Shown: positions 30,019 through 41,615, counted from the first letter of the stretch. The stretch: 64,000 nt of DNA from Isochrysis galbana (GCA_018136815.1 CM030939.1:2116808-2180807), one strand, 5' to 3'. Program-made: numbers and translations. Notes: generated by a model not told the origin, from the letters alone.

Positions 30019-31110
30019 TCAGATGCAGTATGAGCCCGGTCCAGGCGTGCCCTCCACGGGCTTCTTTCTCTGACTCCACCTAACACAATACAAACGGCAC
30101 AAAGTGAACCCGATCGACGAGGCAGCTACACAAGCGATCGGCCCGTACGGCCACAATTTGCAGGGCCAGTGCCGTGCTCACCTGTTTCCCTGCGGGAAGC
30201 TGAACGAAGGGAGTGATTGGTTGTGAGAGAGAAGTTGCTTCCCAACGCCCCCTTGCACTTTGTATACCGGAGGTGGTGAGTGCACCCCTCTCGATGTTGT
30301 CGCCGAGTGTTCGTAAGAAATGAAGCGTCGGGCTTGATGTTCACGCGACGAGGATCCAAAACCGAATGCTGCTGAGGATGAATGTGACGAGGTGAGTTGT
30401 CTCCCAACGGATGATGGCCTCGAGTCGTAGGCACCAGGACCCGGGCTCTTTTGTGCCCGCTTGATATAATCATATTCAAAGCGCTGCTGCGAACCCAAAC
30501 CGAATGAAGGCGGCGTGTGCTTGGACGACAGCGGTTGCTTCCCAAATGAACTGTTCAGCTCGTAGGTCGGGCCTGGCGACTCAGTTGCCAGGTTGACGCT
30601 GGTGTGCTCATGGGAAAGGAACACCTTCTCAACATGCTTGCGCTCAGTTGAGCCAAAACCATAGCACGCTGCGTTCACTTTCCTAGAGTTGTACTGCTTC
30701 CCCATGGTGGGAGCTAGTGGGTAAGAGCCCGGTCCAGGCCCGTCACTCATCTTCAGGCTCGCAAAGCGCTCCGAAGTCCCAAATCGCGTTGCTGGCGCAT
30801 TTCGCATCCGCGCATCAACCTGAACTCCAACGGAGGACTTCAGGTAGTATGCTGGCCCAGGCGACGCGGAGTCTCCTCGCGTGATTTTGCTGTGCGCTCG
30901 CGATAAGAAGACCTTGGAGGCCTGCTCGCGGCTGCTGCCATTCCCAAATGAAAATGAAGGGGCCGAGCGCCGCCAGGAGAGAGGCTGCTCGCCCATCATG
31001 CTCCTCGTGGACATGGAAGTCATTGGGCGGTCCAAGGACGACATTGACAGCGACTGCGTCGAGACTTGAGACCGAGGAGGGAGGGTCGGCTGGGAATGGA
31101 CGTTTGTCAT
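30019..31110 (-). CDS. STPGR (SHIPPO/ODF3-like) flagellar protein
   Basis: Two exons, 31110-30182 and 30079-30019 (donor GTGAGC, 102-nt intron), 329 aa. Sperm-tail PG-rich repeats recur throughout: SPGPAYYLKSSVG, GPGPGSYPLAPTMGKQ, SPGPTYELNSSFGKQ, SPGPGAYDSRPSSVGRQ and the final TPGPGSYCI, alternating with FGFGS or FGLGS segments. The last repeat is only completed by the second exon, which supports the splice model. Proteins of this class bind microtubules and are found in ciliary axonemes, in some cases inside doublet microtubules. This implies the organism makes flagella. The N-terminal 45 residues are Ser/Met-rich. Confidence 0.85.
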
Positions 31111-32353
31111 CTGAAAGGCAGAGGGGGAGGGATGCGGCCTGATTCCTCTTCACTCAGATGCCTCCGTGGCGAGGGGGCAGGGCAGAGCTCCGAAGTGACA
31201 GCCATTCCGCCCGCTTGTAGGAAGACGGGCGCACCGTGTGCTCGACATTGCTGGTGGTGGCCTGGGTCATAAAGACGGGAGACGCTAGCTCTGCCTCCAT
31301 CGTGCTTCCCTTCCGCCCGCTGGCACGCGTCGCCGCGTAAGCCCCCTGGCCCGCGGTGCCGACCGACGCCCGGCAAGAGGTGGGAGGGAGGAGCCCCGCG
31401 CGAAGTCGGTTACGGGTGGCCAAGACCGCCGAGGGACCCGCGGGACAAAACCCCTCGCGCTCTCTCCCCCACGCGGGGCGCTCGTCTTCTTCCTCGTCGA
31501 CTTCTCTCTCTCTAAGTTCAAAGGGATCACTTTACCACTAGGAGTGCCCCCGGGCACCCCGTATTCTAAGGTTATCCTTCGATGTCGCCACCGCATACTC
31601 TACAAAAAAAGGCACACGTCCCGCACGTGCCGCCCTTTTTTTAAAAAAAATCTTCACACGTGAGCTCCGACGGCGCGTCGGGAGAGAGAGAGAAACGCGT
31701 CGTCTCTTTGCGCGCATCTTCTTGTTGTGGAGAGTCTGTGAAGAACCTACTTTAGAAGTGAGCTAAAAAAAACCTATTGGGCGTGAGAGCGTGATGAGGC
31801 AAGGCACGAAGAGAGGAGAGAGAGAGGAGGAGGAAACACGGAGAAGAGAACTCGGGAGGAGGAGAGGAGAGAGAGCGATGGAAGGAGAGCACACAAAGCA
31901 TGGGACATGTGAAACCTAGAGAGAAGAAGGGAGAGAGACAGATGGAAGGAAGAGAGGAGAAGAAGGAGAGATGAGGGGAGTGTGTGGTAGGGTTGGGCGG
32001 GGGGAGTGGGGGGGGGACGGCGCCGGCGGGAGCACAAAAGGAGAGAGAAGTGGAGGAGAGGAGGAGAGGGCGAATTCGGCCGAGAAGGAGAGACATGGTA
32101 GAGAGGAAGAGAGAGAGAAGGGAGAGAATCGGCGGGTATGAGGGAAGACGGGAAGAGTAGAGATAAGAAAAGGGGGGGGGGGGGGGGGGGGGCGGGGGGA
32201 AGTAGGAAGAGAGACGGAGAGAGGAGGAGGGCGGTCAAGAGACAAGAAAGAAAGAAGGGAGAAGAGAAAGAAGATCTAAGGTAGAAGAGCAGGTGAGGCC
32301 AAAAGCCAAGGGCGGAGGGAAAGAGCGGGAGGAGAGAGCGCGAGTCGGAGAGC
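31111..32353. promoter_or_regulatory. Divergent STPGR/APX intergenic region with long polypurine tract
   Basis: About 31790-32345 is almost all G/A on the plus strand, with a G run (about 32172-32192) and scattered G clusters. It separates divergent STPGR and APX starts, so promoters of both lie here. ORFs inside (for example 31774-32478 minus) are compositional. The 31285-31600 segment has GC-rich ORFs without motifs. Confidence 0.45.
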
Positions 32354-33531
32354 ATGGCAGCATTCCGCACCCTCTTCCGCCACGGACGGACGCTGGGCGC
32401 GCTGGGCGCCGCGGGAATGGCTGGGCTAAGCTCCGTCCACTGCCTCTCGCCTGCTAAGCCGGACTGGCCAAAGATCAAGCAAGCGCTCGAGAAGCTTTAC
32501 GAGGACGAAGGGGCACTCAATCCTTCCATCGATGCTGCCGAGGGCGCAGCTGGTGGCGGTGGCTTTGTCGCGCCCATGATGGTCCGGCTCGCATGGCATT
32601 CGGCCGGATCGTATAACAAGAAGGACGGGAGCGGCGGGACCGACGGCGGGACCATCCGATTCGAGCCGGAGATCAACCACGGTGGCAACGCGGGCCTCAA
32701 GCACGCTATTGCCCTGCTCGAGCCGATCAAGAAGGCCAATCCCGCCGCGTCATGGGCGGACCTCATCGTTTATGCTGGATGCGTAGCTGTTGAGTCGATG
32801 GGCGGGCCAGAGATCGGTTTCACGCCTGGACGGACCGATGCCCCTCAGCCGAACGTCTCGCCTTCAAAAGACAAGCGCTTCACCCCTGATGACCGTCTTC
32901 CGGACGCGGCCCAGGGTGCTGACCACCTCCGGCACGTCTTTAATCGGATGGGGTTTGACGACCGCGAGATCGTCGCCCTTTCCGGAGCTCATGCAGTCGG
33001 CCGCTGCCATACCGACAGATCAGGCTTCTGGGGTCCATGGAAGTATGGCGAGAACGCCTTCTCGAACGAGGTGCATTGGCCAACGCACGCCCTACACATG
33101 ACACTTGTGCATTCACTCATGCCGCATACTCATCCTATCTTCCTGCCTCTTCCCGTCCAGTACTACACGTTTTTGCTGGAGAAGACCTGGACGCCGAAGA
33201 AGACCCATGATCGATCAAGCGCGCATTGCCCAGTTGCTGGGGCATGGAAGGGTCCTCTGCAATATGAAGCGGACGGTGGCGCTCTGATGATGCTCCCCAC
33301 CGATCTGGCTCTTGTGCAAGACGCCCAGTTCAAGAAATACGTGTGTTCGCCCTTCAATATCTTCACAAACCCCTCCGCTCTAGTGTCAGATGCCCGTTGT
33401 GCAAGGCTTCACGCTTCACGTGATGTATGCTGTGCTGTCAGGTGGAGATGTATTCCAAGGATGAGGAGCTTTTCTTCCGTGACTTTGCCAAAGCATACCA
33501 AAAGCTTCTGGAGCTCGGTTGCAAGTTTTAA
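32354..33531 (+). CDS. APX: Ascorbate peroxidase, class I heme peroxidase
   Basis: Three exons: 32354-33070, 33161-33340 and 33442-33531 (donors GTGCAT and GTGTGT), 328 aa. Reduces H2O2 with ascorbate in the ascorbate-glutathione cycle. Distal site [13 protein letters not shown] (about 77-89) carries catalytic Arg and His, [12 protein letters not shown] follows, and the proximal heme ligand is in [15 protein letters not shown] (about 207-221), then GFWGPW. Exon 2 opens [10 protein letters not shown] and exon 3 ends [19 protein letters not shown], the class I C-terminus. The first about 30 residues (Arg/Ala/Gly-rich, one hydrophobic stretch) are an extension beyond cytosolic APX, suggesting organelle targeting or a membrane anchor; plastid versus mitochondrion cannot be decided. 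Confidence 0.93.
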
Positions 33532-34160
33532 ATCTGCCGCAATGCCATTGTGCCTACGTGTCGGAGGAACAGGGTGAATCCCTTGCCATGAGCCGGGTGC
33601 CAGCCTGTCGCGATAGAACGTTCGGCTCTAGCTAGGATTGCTCTCACAGTAGCGCCTGCTGTACCTGCTAGTCACCACCAAGCCACTAGCGCCATCATAG
33701 AAGACAGCCGTTACCCAACAGCATGCCGCTGTCTGAGCAGAGACAATCGGGGCGCGCGCTGCATGCGGCCGGCTGAAGTGCCCACTGTTGTGCTCGCGCC
33801 GCGTTCACGGTCGAGCTCTTGTCCCTTCATACACCCACACTTGTCCAACGGTAACGGTAGAGGGTCACGATTCATGAGTGATCAAATTGCAAGCTGCAAT
33901 GGTCAAGTGTAATGGGCATAACAAGTGTGCTACATGCTGTTGAGATGCCTCATCCATTGGGCGAAGTGAATTGTTAACGCCTCCGTGACGGATGTTTGGA
34001 GGCCCACCCTTCCTACAACTCACAACTCTCCACAACGCCTGGCCCTCCTCTGCACGATCCGCAGGGGGTGGCGAGATCTCAAGGTCTGTATTGTAAGTTT
34101 CCCAACCGGCAACTGTATGCCTTGCAATCAAAAGCCCTCGCTTTTGGCCGATGGAATGGT
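33532..34160. other. APX 3' flank, no recognised gene
   Basis: Unique-looking spacer between APX and a truncated group-B head. No recognisable coding sequence. Confidence 0.5.
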
Positions 34161-34163
34161 CAA

Positions 34164-34375
34164 CTAAGTGTATACTTAGTTCACATGGGGCAACTAAGTT
34201 TATACTTGGTTCGCCCATGAGCCATGAGTGGGGCACGAGCCCCCCCATGTCCACGCTCCTCCCATACTGTGGGTGAGGAACCACCCACCCTCCTGGCACG
34301 CCTTATGGCTTGCGAGGAGCATACTGCCCTGCTGACCCACTCTCCTCCCCACTGCCGTGCACCGGCGGACAGCGG
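34164..34375 (+). repeat. Group-B retroposon 5' heads, doubled and truncated
   Basis: Two hairpins lie in tandem: AACTAAGTGTATACTTAGTT (about 34162-34181) and AACTAAGTTTATACTTGGTT (about 34193-34212). About 165 bp of group-B body follows (GGGGCACGAGCCCCCCC, CCTGGCACGCCTTATGGCTT, CTGACCCACTC). The 3' part is absent, so this copy is 3'-truncated or recombined. Confidence 0.7.
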
Positions 34376-34776
34376 TCGGCGGTGTTTGATTCGCCATCAT
34401 TGATCATTGAGTATATGTATATATGTGGTGACCCGGTACGACATTTCGTATTATTGGGACCCCCCCTGCCTACACCGGCGCCACGCACGGGTTGCCAGCA
34501 AGGCATCGCGGTGTCGCATTCGCGAAACGACACTCGTTAGGCTTCTCTCTTCTCTTCGTCGTTCGGCATTTATCATTTATCGTTTAGGGCGGTCAAACAG
34601 GGGCTTTTTAACGACTAGTAAGGGTTGGGCTGCATTTTTTGACCGTGGCGCGATGCCCACTAAAAAACCTCCCGGGGGGGCTACCTGACGCTACGAAAAT
34701 CTTCGCCAAGAAATGGTGCGATTCGCCCCCCCTCTCGCCCCCTCCGTCACGCGCCCTCACGCTCTACCCGTAAAGA

Positions 34777-35496
34777 ATGGGCGGTCGCGCCCGCGGGGGA
34801 TCGGTTCCTTTATATCTAAGCTACATTCGGCATTTGATTCCCGCCCGATGCAGCGCCGTGTCGGGCTGCCGACAGTCCGACCACCCCCTGACCCACTGGC
34901 ATCATTGCCCGCGCAGCCCACCCAGCTTCTCAAAGCGCGCGCACGCGGCTACCCTGGCTGCCACAGACCCCACCCCGACCATCCCGACCCGCCCCTCGCA
35001 GGATTCGCCCTCACTCGAACTCGGCATCGAGAACCAGGACCAGCTCACCAACGCGGCCGTCCACGCGTGGCTGACGAGCCTCCGCGTTGAGGCTGCCTTC
35101 GCGGTCCTGCTCTCTCTGACAGTGCCAGATACGGCGCTGGTCGGTGAGGTGAGACCCGTGGGCGGCCTCAGGACGGGCCACGTCGTGGCCCTCAACGCCA
35201 CGGCGAGGAGGAAAGCCCAAGATCCTGCCAGAACGCCTCACAGCGCATCTGGCGGGAACCCACCACCCAGAGCAGATATCACCTTCTGCCGCTGGGTGGT
35301 GGGCTTGGCAGGCGGTATGGGACATCATTCCGTACTGCAAATGACGCGCGACGGCGCAACAAAAGCGCTCCAGGCACGCGGAGCTCGCGCAGCGAAGGCG
35401 CAAATCAAGGTCTCGGCAACACTTAACATAGAAGTCGAGGAAAGCCGTAGACCGCGGAGCCGACGCGGCGCCCGTCGACCTCCGGTGGGCAGTTGA
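34777..35496 (+). CDS. ORF carried in the hAT-like element, possible captured gene fragment
   Basis: 239 codons. Residues about 100-145 (VEAAFAVLLSLTVPDTALVG then EVRPVGGLR) are reminiscent of the Lon/RadA-type proteolytic fold, but a key stretch between ALVGE and the PVGG motif is missing and no catalytic Ser-Lys pair is evident. The rest is low-complexity Arg/Ala/Pro. This could be a decayed captured host fragment or chance, and it does not look like a transposase. Confidence 0.2.
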   Translation: MGGRARGGSVPLYLSYIRHLIPARCSAVSGCRQSDHPLTHWHHCPRSPPSFSKRAHAATLAATDPTPTIPTRPSQDSPSLELGIENQDQLTNAAVHAWLTSLRVEAAFAVLLSLTVPDTALVGEVRPVGGLRTGHVVALNATARRKAQDPARTPHSASGGNPPPRADITFCRWVVGLAGGMGHHSVLQMTRDGATKALQARGARAAKAQIKVSATLNIEVEESRRPRSRRGARRPPVGS

Positions 35497-35640
35497 GGCG
35501 GAATGCCTTTGGCAGTCAGCCTCTATGCCTGTAGTAAACATCGACGAAAGCGGCGGCGGGGATGGGCCAGTAAGTGGGGGTGGTGGCGGCGGCGGCGCTC
35601 CCGCGGTGACGTCAGACGTCAACAATCAAAGGGGTCTGCA

Positions 35641-37205
35641 GATGGCTGATTTCAACGAGATTTCGGCGCGCGGCCCGCCCGATTGGCGTGACTGTGTGGG
35701 TGGCCCCTGTGTATTTGGTATCTGTCGGAGGCCCTCATCCGGATGGATCGTCGAAAACGGGCGCGCAGCGCGTCCGGCGTCGGTTCGAAGTTGGGCTCTC
35801 CGGGCCTCCCTCGGAGACGTCAACCGTCAAATGGGCTCCACGGATGGCTGATTTCAACGAGATTTCGGCGCGCGCCCCGCCCGATTGGTGTGACTGTGTG
35901 GGTGGCCCCTGTGTGTTTGGTGTCTGGAGAGGCCCCCCATCCGGATGGATCGTCGAAAACGGGCGCGCAGCGCGTCCGGCATCAGTTCGAAGTTGGGCTC
36001 TCCGGGCCTCCCTCGGAGACGTCAAACGTCGAATGGGCTCCACGGATGGCTGATTTCAACGAGGTTTCGGCGCGCGTCCCGCCCGATTGGCGTGACTGTG
36101 TGGGTGGCCCCTGTGTATTTGGTATCTGTCGGAGGCCCTCATCCGGATGGATCGTCGAAAACGGGCGCGCAGCGCGTCCGGCGTCGGTTCGAAGTTGGGC
36201 TCTCCGGGCCTCCCTCGGAGACGTCAACCGTCAAATGGGCTCCACGGATGGCTGATTTCAACGAGATTTCGGCGCGCGCCCCGCCCGATTGGTGTGACTT
36301 TGTGGGTGGCCCCTGTGTGTTTGGTGTCTGGAGAGGCCCCCCATCCGGATGGATCGTCGAAAACGGGCGCGTAGCGCGTCCGGCATCAGTTCGAAGTTGG
36401 GCTCTCCGGGCCTCCCTCGGAGACGTCAAACGTCGAATGGGCTCCACGGATGGCTGATTTCAACGAGATTTCGGCGCGCGGCCCGCCCGATTGGCGTGAC
36501 TGTGTGGGTGGCCCCTGTGTATTTGGTATCTGTCGGAGGCCCTCATCCGGATGGATCGTCGAAAACGGGCGCGCAGCGCGTCCGGCATCAGTTCGAAGTT
36601 GGGCTCTCCGGGCCTCCCTTAGAGACGTCAACCGTCAAATGGGCTCCACGGATGGCTGATTTCAACGAGATTTCGGCGCGCGCCCCGCTCGATTGGCGTG
36701 ACTGTGTGGGTGGCCCCTGTGTGTTTGGTGTCTGGCGAGGCCCCCCATCCGGATGGATCGTCGAAAACGGGCGCGCAGCGCGTCCGGCATCAGTTCGAAG
36801 TTGGGCTCTCCGGGCCTCCCTCGGAGACGGCTCAACGTTCAGTGGGGTCGGCGGATGGGTGATTTCGACGACTGTTCGGCGCACGGCCTGCCCGATTGGC
36901 GTGACCATCCGGGTGCATCCAGTGTATTTGGTATCTGGCGGGCCATGGATCGTCGAAAATGGCCACGCAGCGCGCCCGGCATCGGTTCGAAGTTGGGCTC
37001 TCCGGGCCTCCCTCGGCGACGGCTCAACGTTCAATGGGCTCGGCGGATGGGTGATTTCGACGAGGGTTCGGCGCGCGGCCTGCCCGATTGGCGTGACGAT
37101 CCGGGTGAATTCTGTGTATTTAGTATCTGGTGGGGTCCCTCATCCGGATGGATCGTCGAAAACGGCCACGCAGCGCGCCCGGCATCGGTTCGAAGTTGGG
37201 CTTTT
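35641..37205 (+). repeat. 202-bp tandem repeat array with dimeric higher-order structure
   Basis: Units start at 35641, 35843, 36045, 36247, 36449, 36651 and 36853, each 202 bp apart, then a 193-bp step to 37046 and a last partial unit to about 37205. Units 1, 3 and 5 share TATTTGGTATCTGTCGGAGG while 2, 4 and 6 share GTTTGGTGTCTGG, so the array expanded as 404-bp dimers. 202 is not divisible by 3, so the overlapping ORFs here rotate frame from unit to unit and are not a real repeat protein. The last two units are the most diverged. Confidence 0.95.
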
Positions 37206-37413
37206 TAAGCTTTTGCGATTTTAGCGTCTTTTGTCAGTTTTTGATTACGTTTTGTTGTGGGGGCCCAAGGGGGGGTCTGGGTCCTAATGGGCCCCGGATA
37301 TGTGCTAGTTGGGTGTATTGGGAACTTTCTCCCGAAAAAAATCCTCAAATTTCCTCAATTCTGAGATGGTCATTTTTTCACCCCTTATAAAAAAACACTG
37401 TTTGACCGCCCTA

Positions 37414-38229
37414 TATCGTTATAATTCTATGCTTTCTCTCGTTCGCTCGGTCAAAAGCTTCGCATGGACGCATAGGATCTTGGGTTGTGGAGCGCCCTCT
37501 CTCTTTCTCTCGAGGAGAAGGGAAGTTTCCCCACCTTTCTTCCTCCCAGGCGCCTCGCAAATAGGTTTAATATGCCATCTTCCCCGCGTTTCTTTACTTG
37601 CTTCTGGGGGCAATCAGGTTTAATTTGCGACCTCGTTGTATCTCTCCCTTAGGCACACCGCACTTCTCTCGTCTTATTCGGTAGGTCTCTTGGAATCCTG
37701 CGCGGCAGGATTGCCCCTCGTTTCCGTTATGGTGCGATTCCCCTTCCAGACGAGATCGCCGACAGATCGCCCTTTGATCGTTGTCCGTCGCCGTCTGATC
37801 GGAGTGTTTGGGTTTGATTTCAGTCGAGTTATGTGAGAGAGTCGTGGGACGAGAGTCGGAGTGTTTTCCTGGGTGTCTGTGTCTGTGTCCGTCGTCCTAT
37901 CGTCAGTCGTCATCCGTCGCTCTCGCTCTCGTCGTCTCGCTCTCGTCTAAGGCTCATACCCTACAATCCCAATCCCTCCTTTCCTCACCAGCCCCATCAC
38001 AGCCCGCCTCCTCTCACTCGCCCTCGCCTCTCGCCGCTCGCTCGATGTGGCTTTCGCCGCCGTCCTCCGTCCTCCGTCCTCGCCCTCGCCCAAGCCCGCC
38101 TGCCCGCCTGCCTCTCCTGACGGGCTTCAGCCCGTCAGCAAATCCGAAGTCGTTCCCTCAGCCGCACCTGCCGCCGGCTTGGCCCCTTCCTCATTGCCCT
38201 CAGGCCCTATGCGGGCCATCCCAATTCGT
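37414..38229. other. Intergenic, no recognised gene
   Basis: CT/GT-rich spacer between two copies of the same hAT-like end. ORFs are low-complexity Ser/Pro/Leu and unsupported. Confidence 0.45.
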
Positions 38230-38390
38230 CAGGGGCCAGGGGGGCTCTGGTCCTAATTTATTGTAATGGGCCCCGGATATGTGCTTGTTGGGTGTATTGG
38301 GGAGTTTCTACTGAAAGAAATCCTCAAATTTCTTCAACTCTGAGACGGTCGTTTTTTACCCCTAATAAAAAACCCTGTTTGACCGCCCTA
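38230..38390 (+). mobile_element. hAT-like right end, second copy
   Basis: About 160 bp closely matching 37255-37413 (GGGCCCCGGATATGTGCT, TTGGGTGTATTGGG, AAATCCTCAAATTTC) and ending CTGTTTGACCGCCCTA (38375-38390). No matching left end is found between this and 37413. Confidence 0.7.
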
Positions 38391-38409
38391 CCCCTACCAT
38401 TTGTAGCGT

Positions 38410-38500
38410 CTGAACTCCTGCGGCCTGCGGCGGTGCTTTCCTCTTCATAGAACCCATACCCATGCGCAGATGGCCTTCAAACTTCGCATTGCTGAGTTTG
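38410..38500 (-). repeat. Coding-like dispersed fragment F, copy 1
   Basis: The minus strand encodes KFEGHLRMGMGSMKRKAPPQ, matching KFEGLRTGSMKGKAPPQ encoded on the plus strand at about 56865-56925. The upstream CGKL and CGRL residues also align. A small protein-coding repeat is implied. Confidence 0.55.
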
Positions 38501-38643
38501 CCGCACGAGGCGGCTGCATATACAAAAATAAATTGTAGCCCTCGGCCGCGAAACAAACGTGTGCAAGTGCGAACAGTGCACGACAAATACGCTGCACCGC
38601 TGCACCTACCTAGCTCTAGCTCCTCTAGGGTAGGAGTAGTCGT

Positions 38644-41615
38644 TCATCCATTCTTCCTTGGAACCCGGCGTTGAGGCCCGAAATAGTTCTCGTCTGCCAC
38701 CAGCGAGCTAAGCAAACCAACAGGACGGCTGCAAGCTTCACTGTCTCCATCTCCTGCGGTCCTCACCGCTGTACGAGGAGTGTCGGTGCCGGTCACAAGC
38801 GCTGGGACAACATTGAGATCAACTGCTTCGAGCGATGACGAGCCGTCAGAACCGACTCGTCGGACTTTGATTTGATCCGGGGCAATGGGCCGATGCTCGG
38901 GGTGAACAGCCTGTGCAAGCCCAATTGGCGGCGAGGCGTACAGGCTGGAGGTCTGCGTGGAGCTTGGGTCGGACGAGCCGGTGGCATTCGGTGAGCCGTG
39001 TGTTGACAGGAGCGCCGGCTTTGCTTGTGATGGCGCTAGAGCCCCTGGCTCGAAATCTGGAGCCATGCTCTCCGACAGGCCGCTCTGGGCGCTCGTCGCA
39101 CGCCTGTGCACTCTTGAAGACTCGTTGTCCACGCCCTGTCCGGATGGAGACGCCGCTTGATCTGCACATTCACGTCTCCGCATCATGTGCGTGCCACCTC
39201 TCTGCCAGGCATCACCCTCTTTACGAGGCGAGACGATTTTGTTCAACTCGCGCATCGATGTCAGTTGGAAAGCCTGCGCAAGAAGTGGATGCTGGTGCGC
39301 CGCTGCACAAAATTGTGGCTCGTCGAGCTGATCGTCGTCATCTTCGTCCCAGAGTTCAAGCATCAGTGCTACAAAATGCTCCGCCTCCGCTCGGATTTGC
39401 CTCAAACGAGAGCGCCTCGGGCAGAGCAAATCCGTTCGTCCGTTCTGTGGTTGGGGGGAGGCGTGCTTCTGGGTCCGATCTGCATGGAAATATACGTTGC
39501 CCTTGCAGCATGAGGTTGCGTCGAAAGTTTCACATGCATCGACACGTGCAATGACGCGATAATTATCGTACGGTTCCGTCGGTGGTGTGACCAGCAAAGG
39601 AGCGGGTAAAGTCTCAAAGGTGAGATAAATGTTGCACAAATCCGAGACGAATTGTTCACGAGAGATCTTGCCCTGATCCTTGCGGTCGAAGCAGCGGAAG
39701 CACAGATGCGCTCGTGAGGCAGCAGTCCCACGAAGAAGAAGGGCAAAGCCCCGAAGCATTCCAGCGTATGAGAGACGTAGACGAAGCTCATCAAGCCGCG
39801 TGTCGGCTGCTGAAGAAATTGGGGATGGCTGAGATGCCGCACAAGTGGCCGTGGAGTCGACGTCATCTCCTTCGGCGGTCACCTCCATCTGGCGCTCCTT
39901 GGCCTCAAGCTCACCGTCGACACGATACGAATCCGGTGCGTCAGCATTGCTGGACGGCAGAAAATGTGCTGCAACTGAGAGTCGAGGTGGTGCAACTCGC
40001 CCGCCTGTTGCCGTTGAGATCGAGACCGAATTCTCCGCAAAATGCTTGGATGGGATGGCATGTTCATGGGTAGAGTCACAAGAGTCATGTGATCGGTCAC
40101 CACACGATGCAGTGTCCGGTGGAATAACATCGCCACGTTGTAGTGACGCATCATCGGCGCAAAAGATGAGAAAGAGGCGTCGGACGAAGGGCGACGCAAC
40201 ATTCCATTGCGGGAGCAATTCGCGTAGGGCGCGCATGAAGCAAGGCAAATCATACACCTTGCTCAACCATGCCGGGTCCACTCCATGTGTGGGTGGCGGG
40301 CATGGCGAATTAACGGGCAACGAGAAAGACGCCAACTCGCGCATCTGCGCCAGGGAGAAGGCACATCCACGCTGGAGCTCGTGTAAAGTACGAAGCGTCT
40401 CCAGCACGTCGAGCTCACTCACCACCAGCTGACGCCCATTGAGACGTAGCATGGCCAGTTCGGTCGTCCCCATGGTGCCCTCATGAAGCAGTGCAATGCG
40501 CACAAGAGCGGAGCCCTCAGCAGCGGCGAGAGCATCCTTGGCACCGGCGAGTGCCTGACCAACGTCTGCGGCGGCGAGCACCGGGATTTCGATGGCATGG
40601 AGGCAGGCTAAGGCTAGCGGCATCGTCGCGCACGGGCCCATCGCGAAGAGGTAGTCCCACACGCGCACTAGCGAGGCATGCGGCAGCACTGATGACCACA
40701 GGCACAGGAACCAGCGCGCGCAGAGAAGCTGCATCGAAATATCCAGCTCGGCCAGTCGCGAGGCCAGCTTGGGAATCCGCCTGACACAAAGACCGTGCAG
40801 GACGTGGCAGTCTACGTGGTTGCCCACCATGGCCTGGGAGTAGTGGTCAGGCAAGAAGTCCTGCACTATGAGCACCAGCATCCAAAAAGCCTCTTCTTCA
40901 CTCATCTCCGCCAGCAGCGAGGCAACTATGTAATTCATCCCCTGGACGATGGAGCAAAAGGTATGCGCACGCTTATTGGCTACATCAGAATACCTCGCTA
41001 CATTTGGGTTCGTGTCGGGCCAGCATTCACCTGCACGTACGAAACGGAAGGCTCGTATGCGGCATAGGCACACAGCACCCGCCGTAGAGAGGCAATGCAC
41101 TCTTTATCATGTGACACGATGACCACTGCGTCGCCGTGCACGTCGCGTTGGGGGGATCGGCCGGTGCAGTAGGACGTGTTGGCGGCCGCCACGCTGCTCT
41201 GCGTGGCGGGACTGCGCGAGGCCGTACCAGCAGCTGCTCCCCTGCTGTGAGCCACAGAGGCAGCCTGCTGCGCTGCACGTAGATCGGTGCGCTTGAGATC
41301 CTTCTCGATCTGGGAGAGGACGGCCCTGGCGGCAGGCTCATCGGCGGCCGCAGCAGCCGGGATGCGCGGGTGCATCCGTGCGTACACGCCCGCGTGCTCT
41401 GCCATGCGCTCCGCACCGCCAGAGAGAGAGAGCCACGCAGCCGGCCGCAGTGCGTGTGGGATGGCTCCCTCGAGGAGCGCGCGCGCGAGGCGTGGTTCGA
41501 GCCGCTCGTGAGAGGAGGCGCTGATCAACTCCTCCCACTCGCGCTCGAGCGCTGCGCCACCCTCCCCCTCCTCATACAGCCAGCGCGCCGTGATGGCCTG
41601 AGAGCAGGATGCCAT
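38644..41615 (-). CDS. TBC-domain Rab GTPase-activating protein with EF-hands
   Basis: Two exons, 41615-41031 and 40941-38644 (donor GTGAAT, 89-nt intron), about 960 aa. The intron falls between SYVQ and GMNYIVASLLAEMSEEEAFW, and joining them restores the TBC signature. The arginine finger motif is in QIEKDLKRTD (about 98-107) and the glutamine finger in YVQGMN (about 193-198). Later helices (FLCLWSSVLPHASLVRVWDY, about 275-295) complete the domain. EF-hand-like segments occur at about 612 (CFDRKDQGKISREQF) and about 728 (LWDEDDDDQLDEPQF). The order TBC then EF-hand matches TBC1D8/9-type RabGAPs, here without an N-terminal GRAM domain. The last about 180 residues are Ser-rich and probably disordered. 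The target Rab is unknown. Confidence 0.85.

Larger units (their letters stand above)
34585..37413. mobile_element. hAT-like TIR element with 7-bp TSD and satellite cargo
   Basis: Terminal inverted repeats TAGGGCGGTCAAACAG (34585-34600) and its exact complement (37398-37413), flanked by direct repeats TATCGTT (34578-34584 and 37414-37420). Length 2829 bp. The TAGGG terminus and 7-8 bp duplication resemble the hAT superfamily, but no hAT transposase is visible, so this looks non-autonomous. The left 100 bp matches 63822-63935, and the right 160 bp matches 38230-38390 and (inverted) 41905-42070. The interior holds an ORF region (34777-35496), an inverted repeat (35259-35270 / 35292-35303) and the 202-bp tandem array. 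Confidence 0.75.

Noticed and set aside
31774..32478. 234-aa minus ORF upstream of APX
   Set aside because: Polypyrimidine translation (Leu/Ser/Pro) opposite the APX promoter and first exon.
35259..35303. 12-bp inverted repeat as a terminator or CRISPR-like structure
   Set aside because: Single occurrence in eukaryotic DNA inside a transposon; no repeat-spacer pattern anywhere in the window.
35641..37224. Repeat protein of MADFNEISAR...GRAARPASVRSW units
   Set aside because: Unit length 202 is not a multiple of three, so the peptide shifts frame at each unit; the pattern is explained by the DNA satellite.
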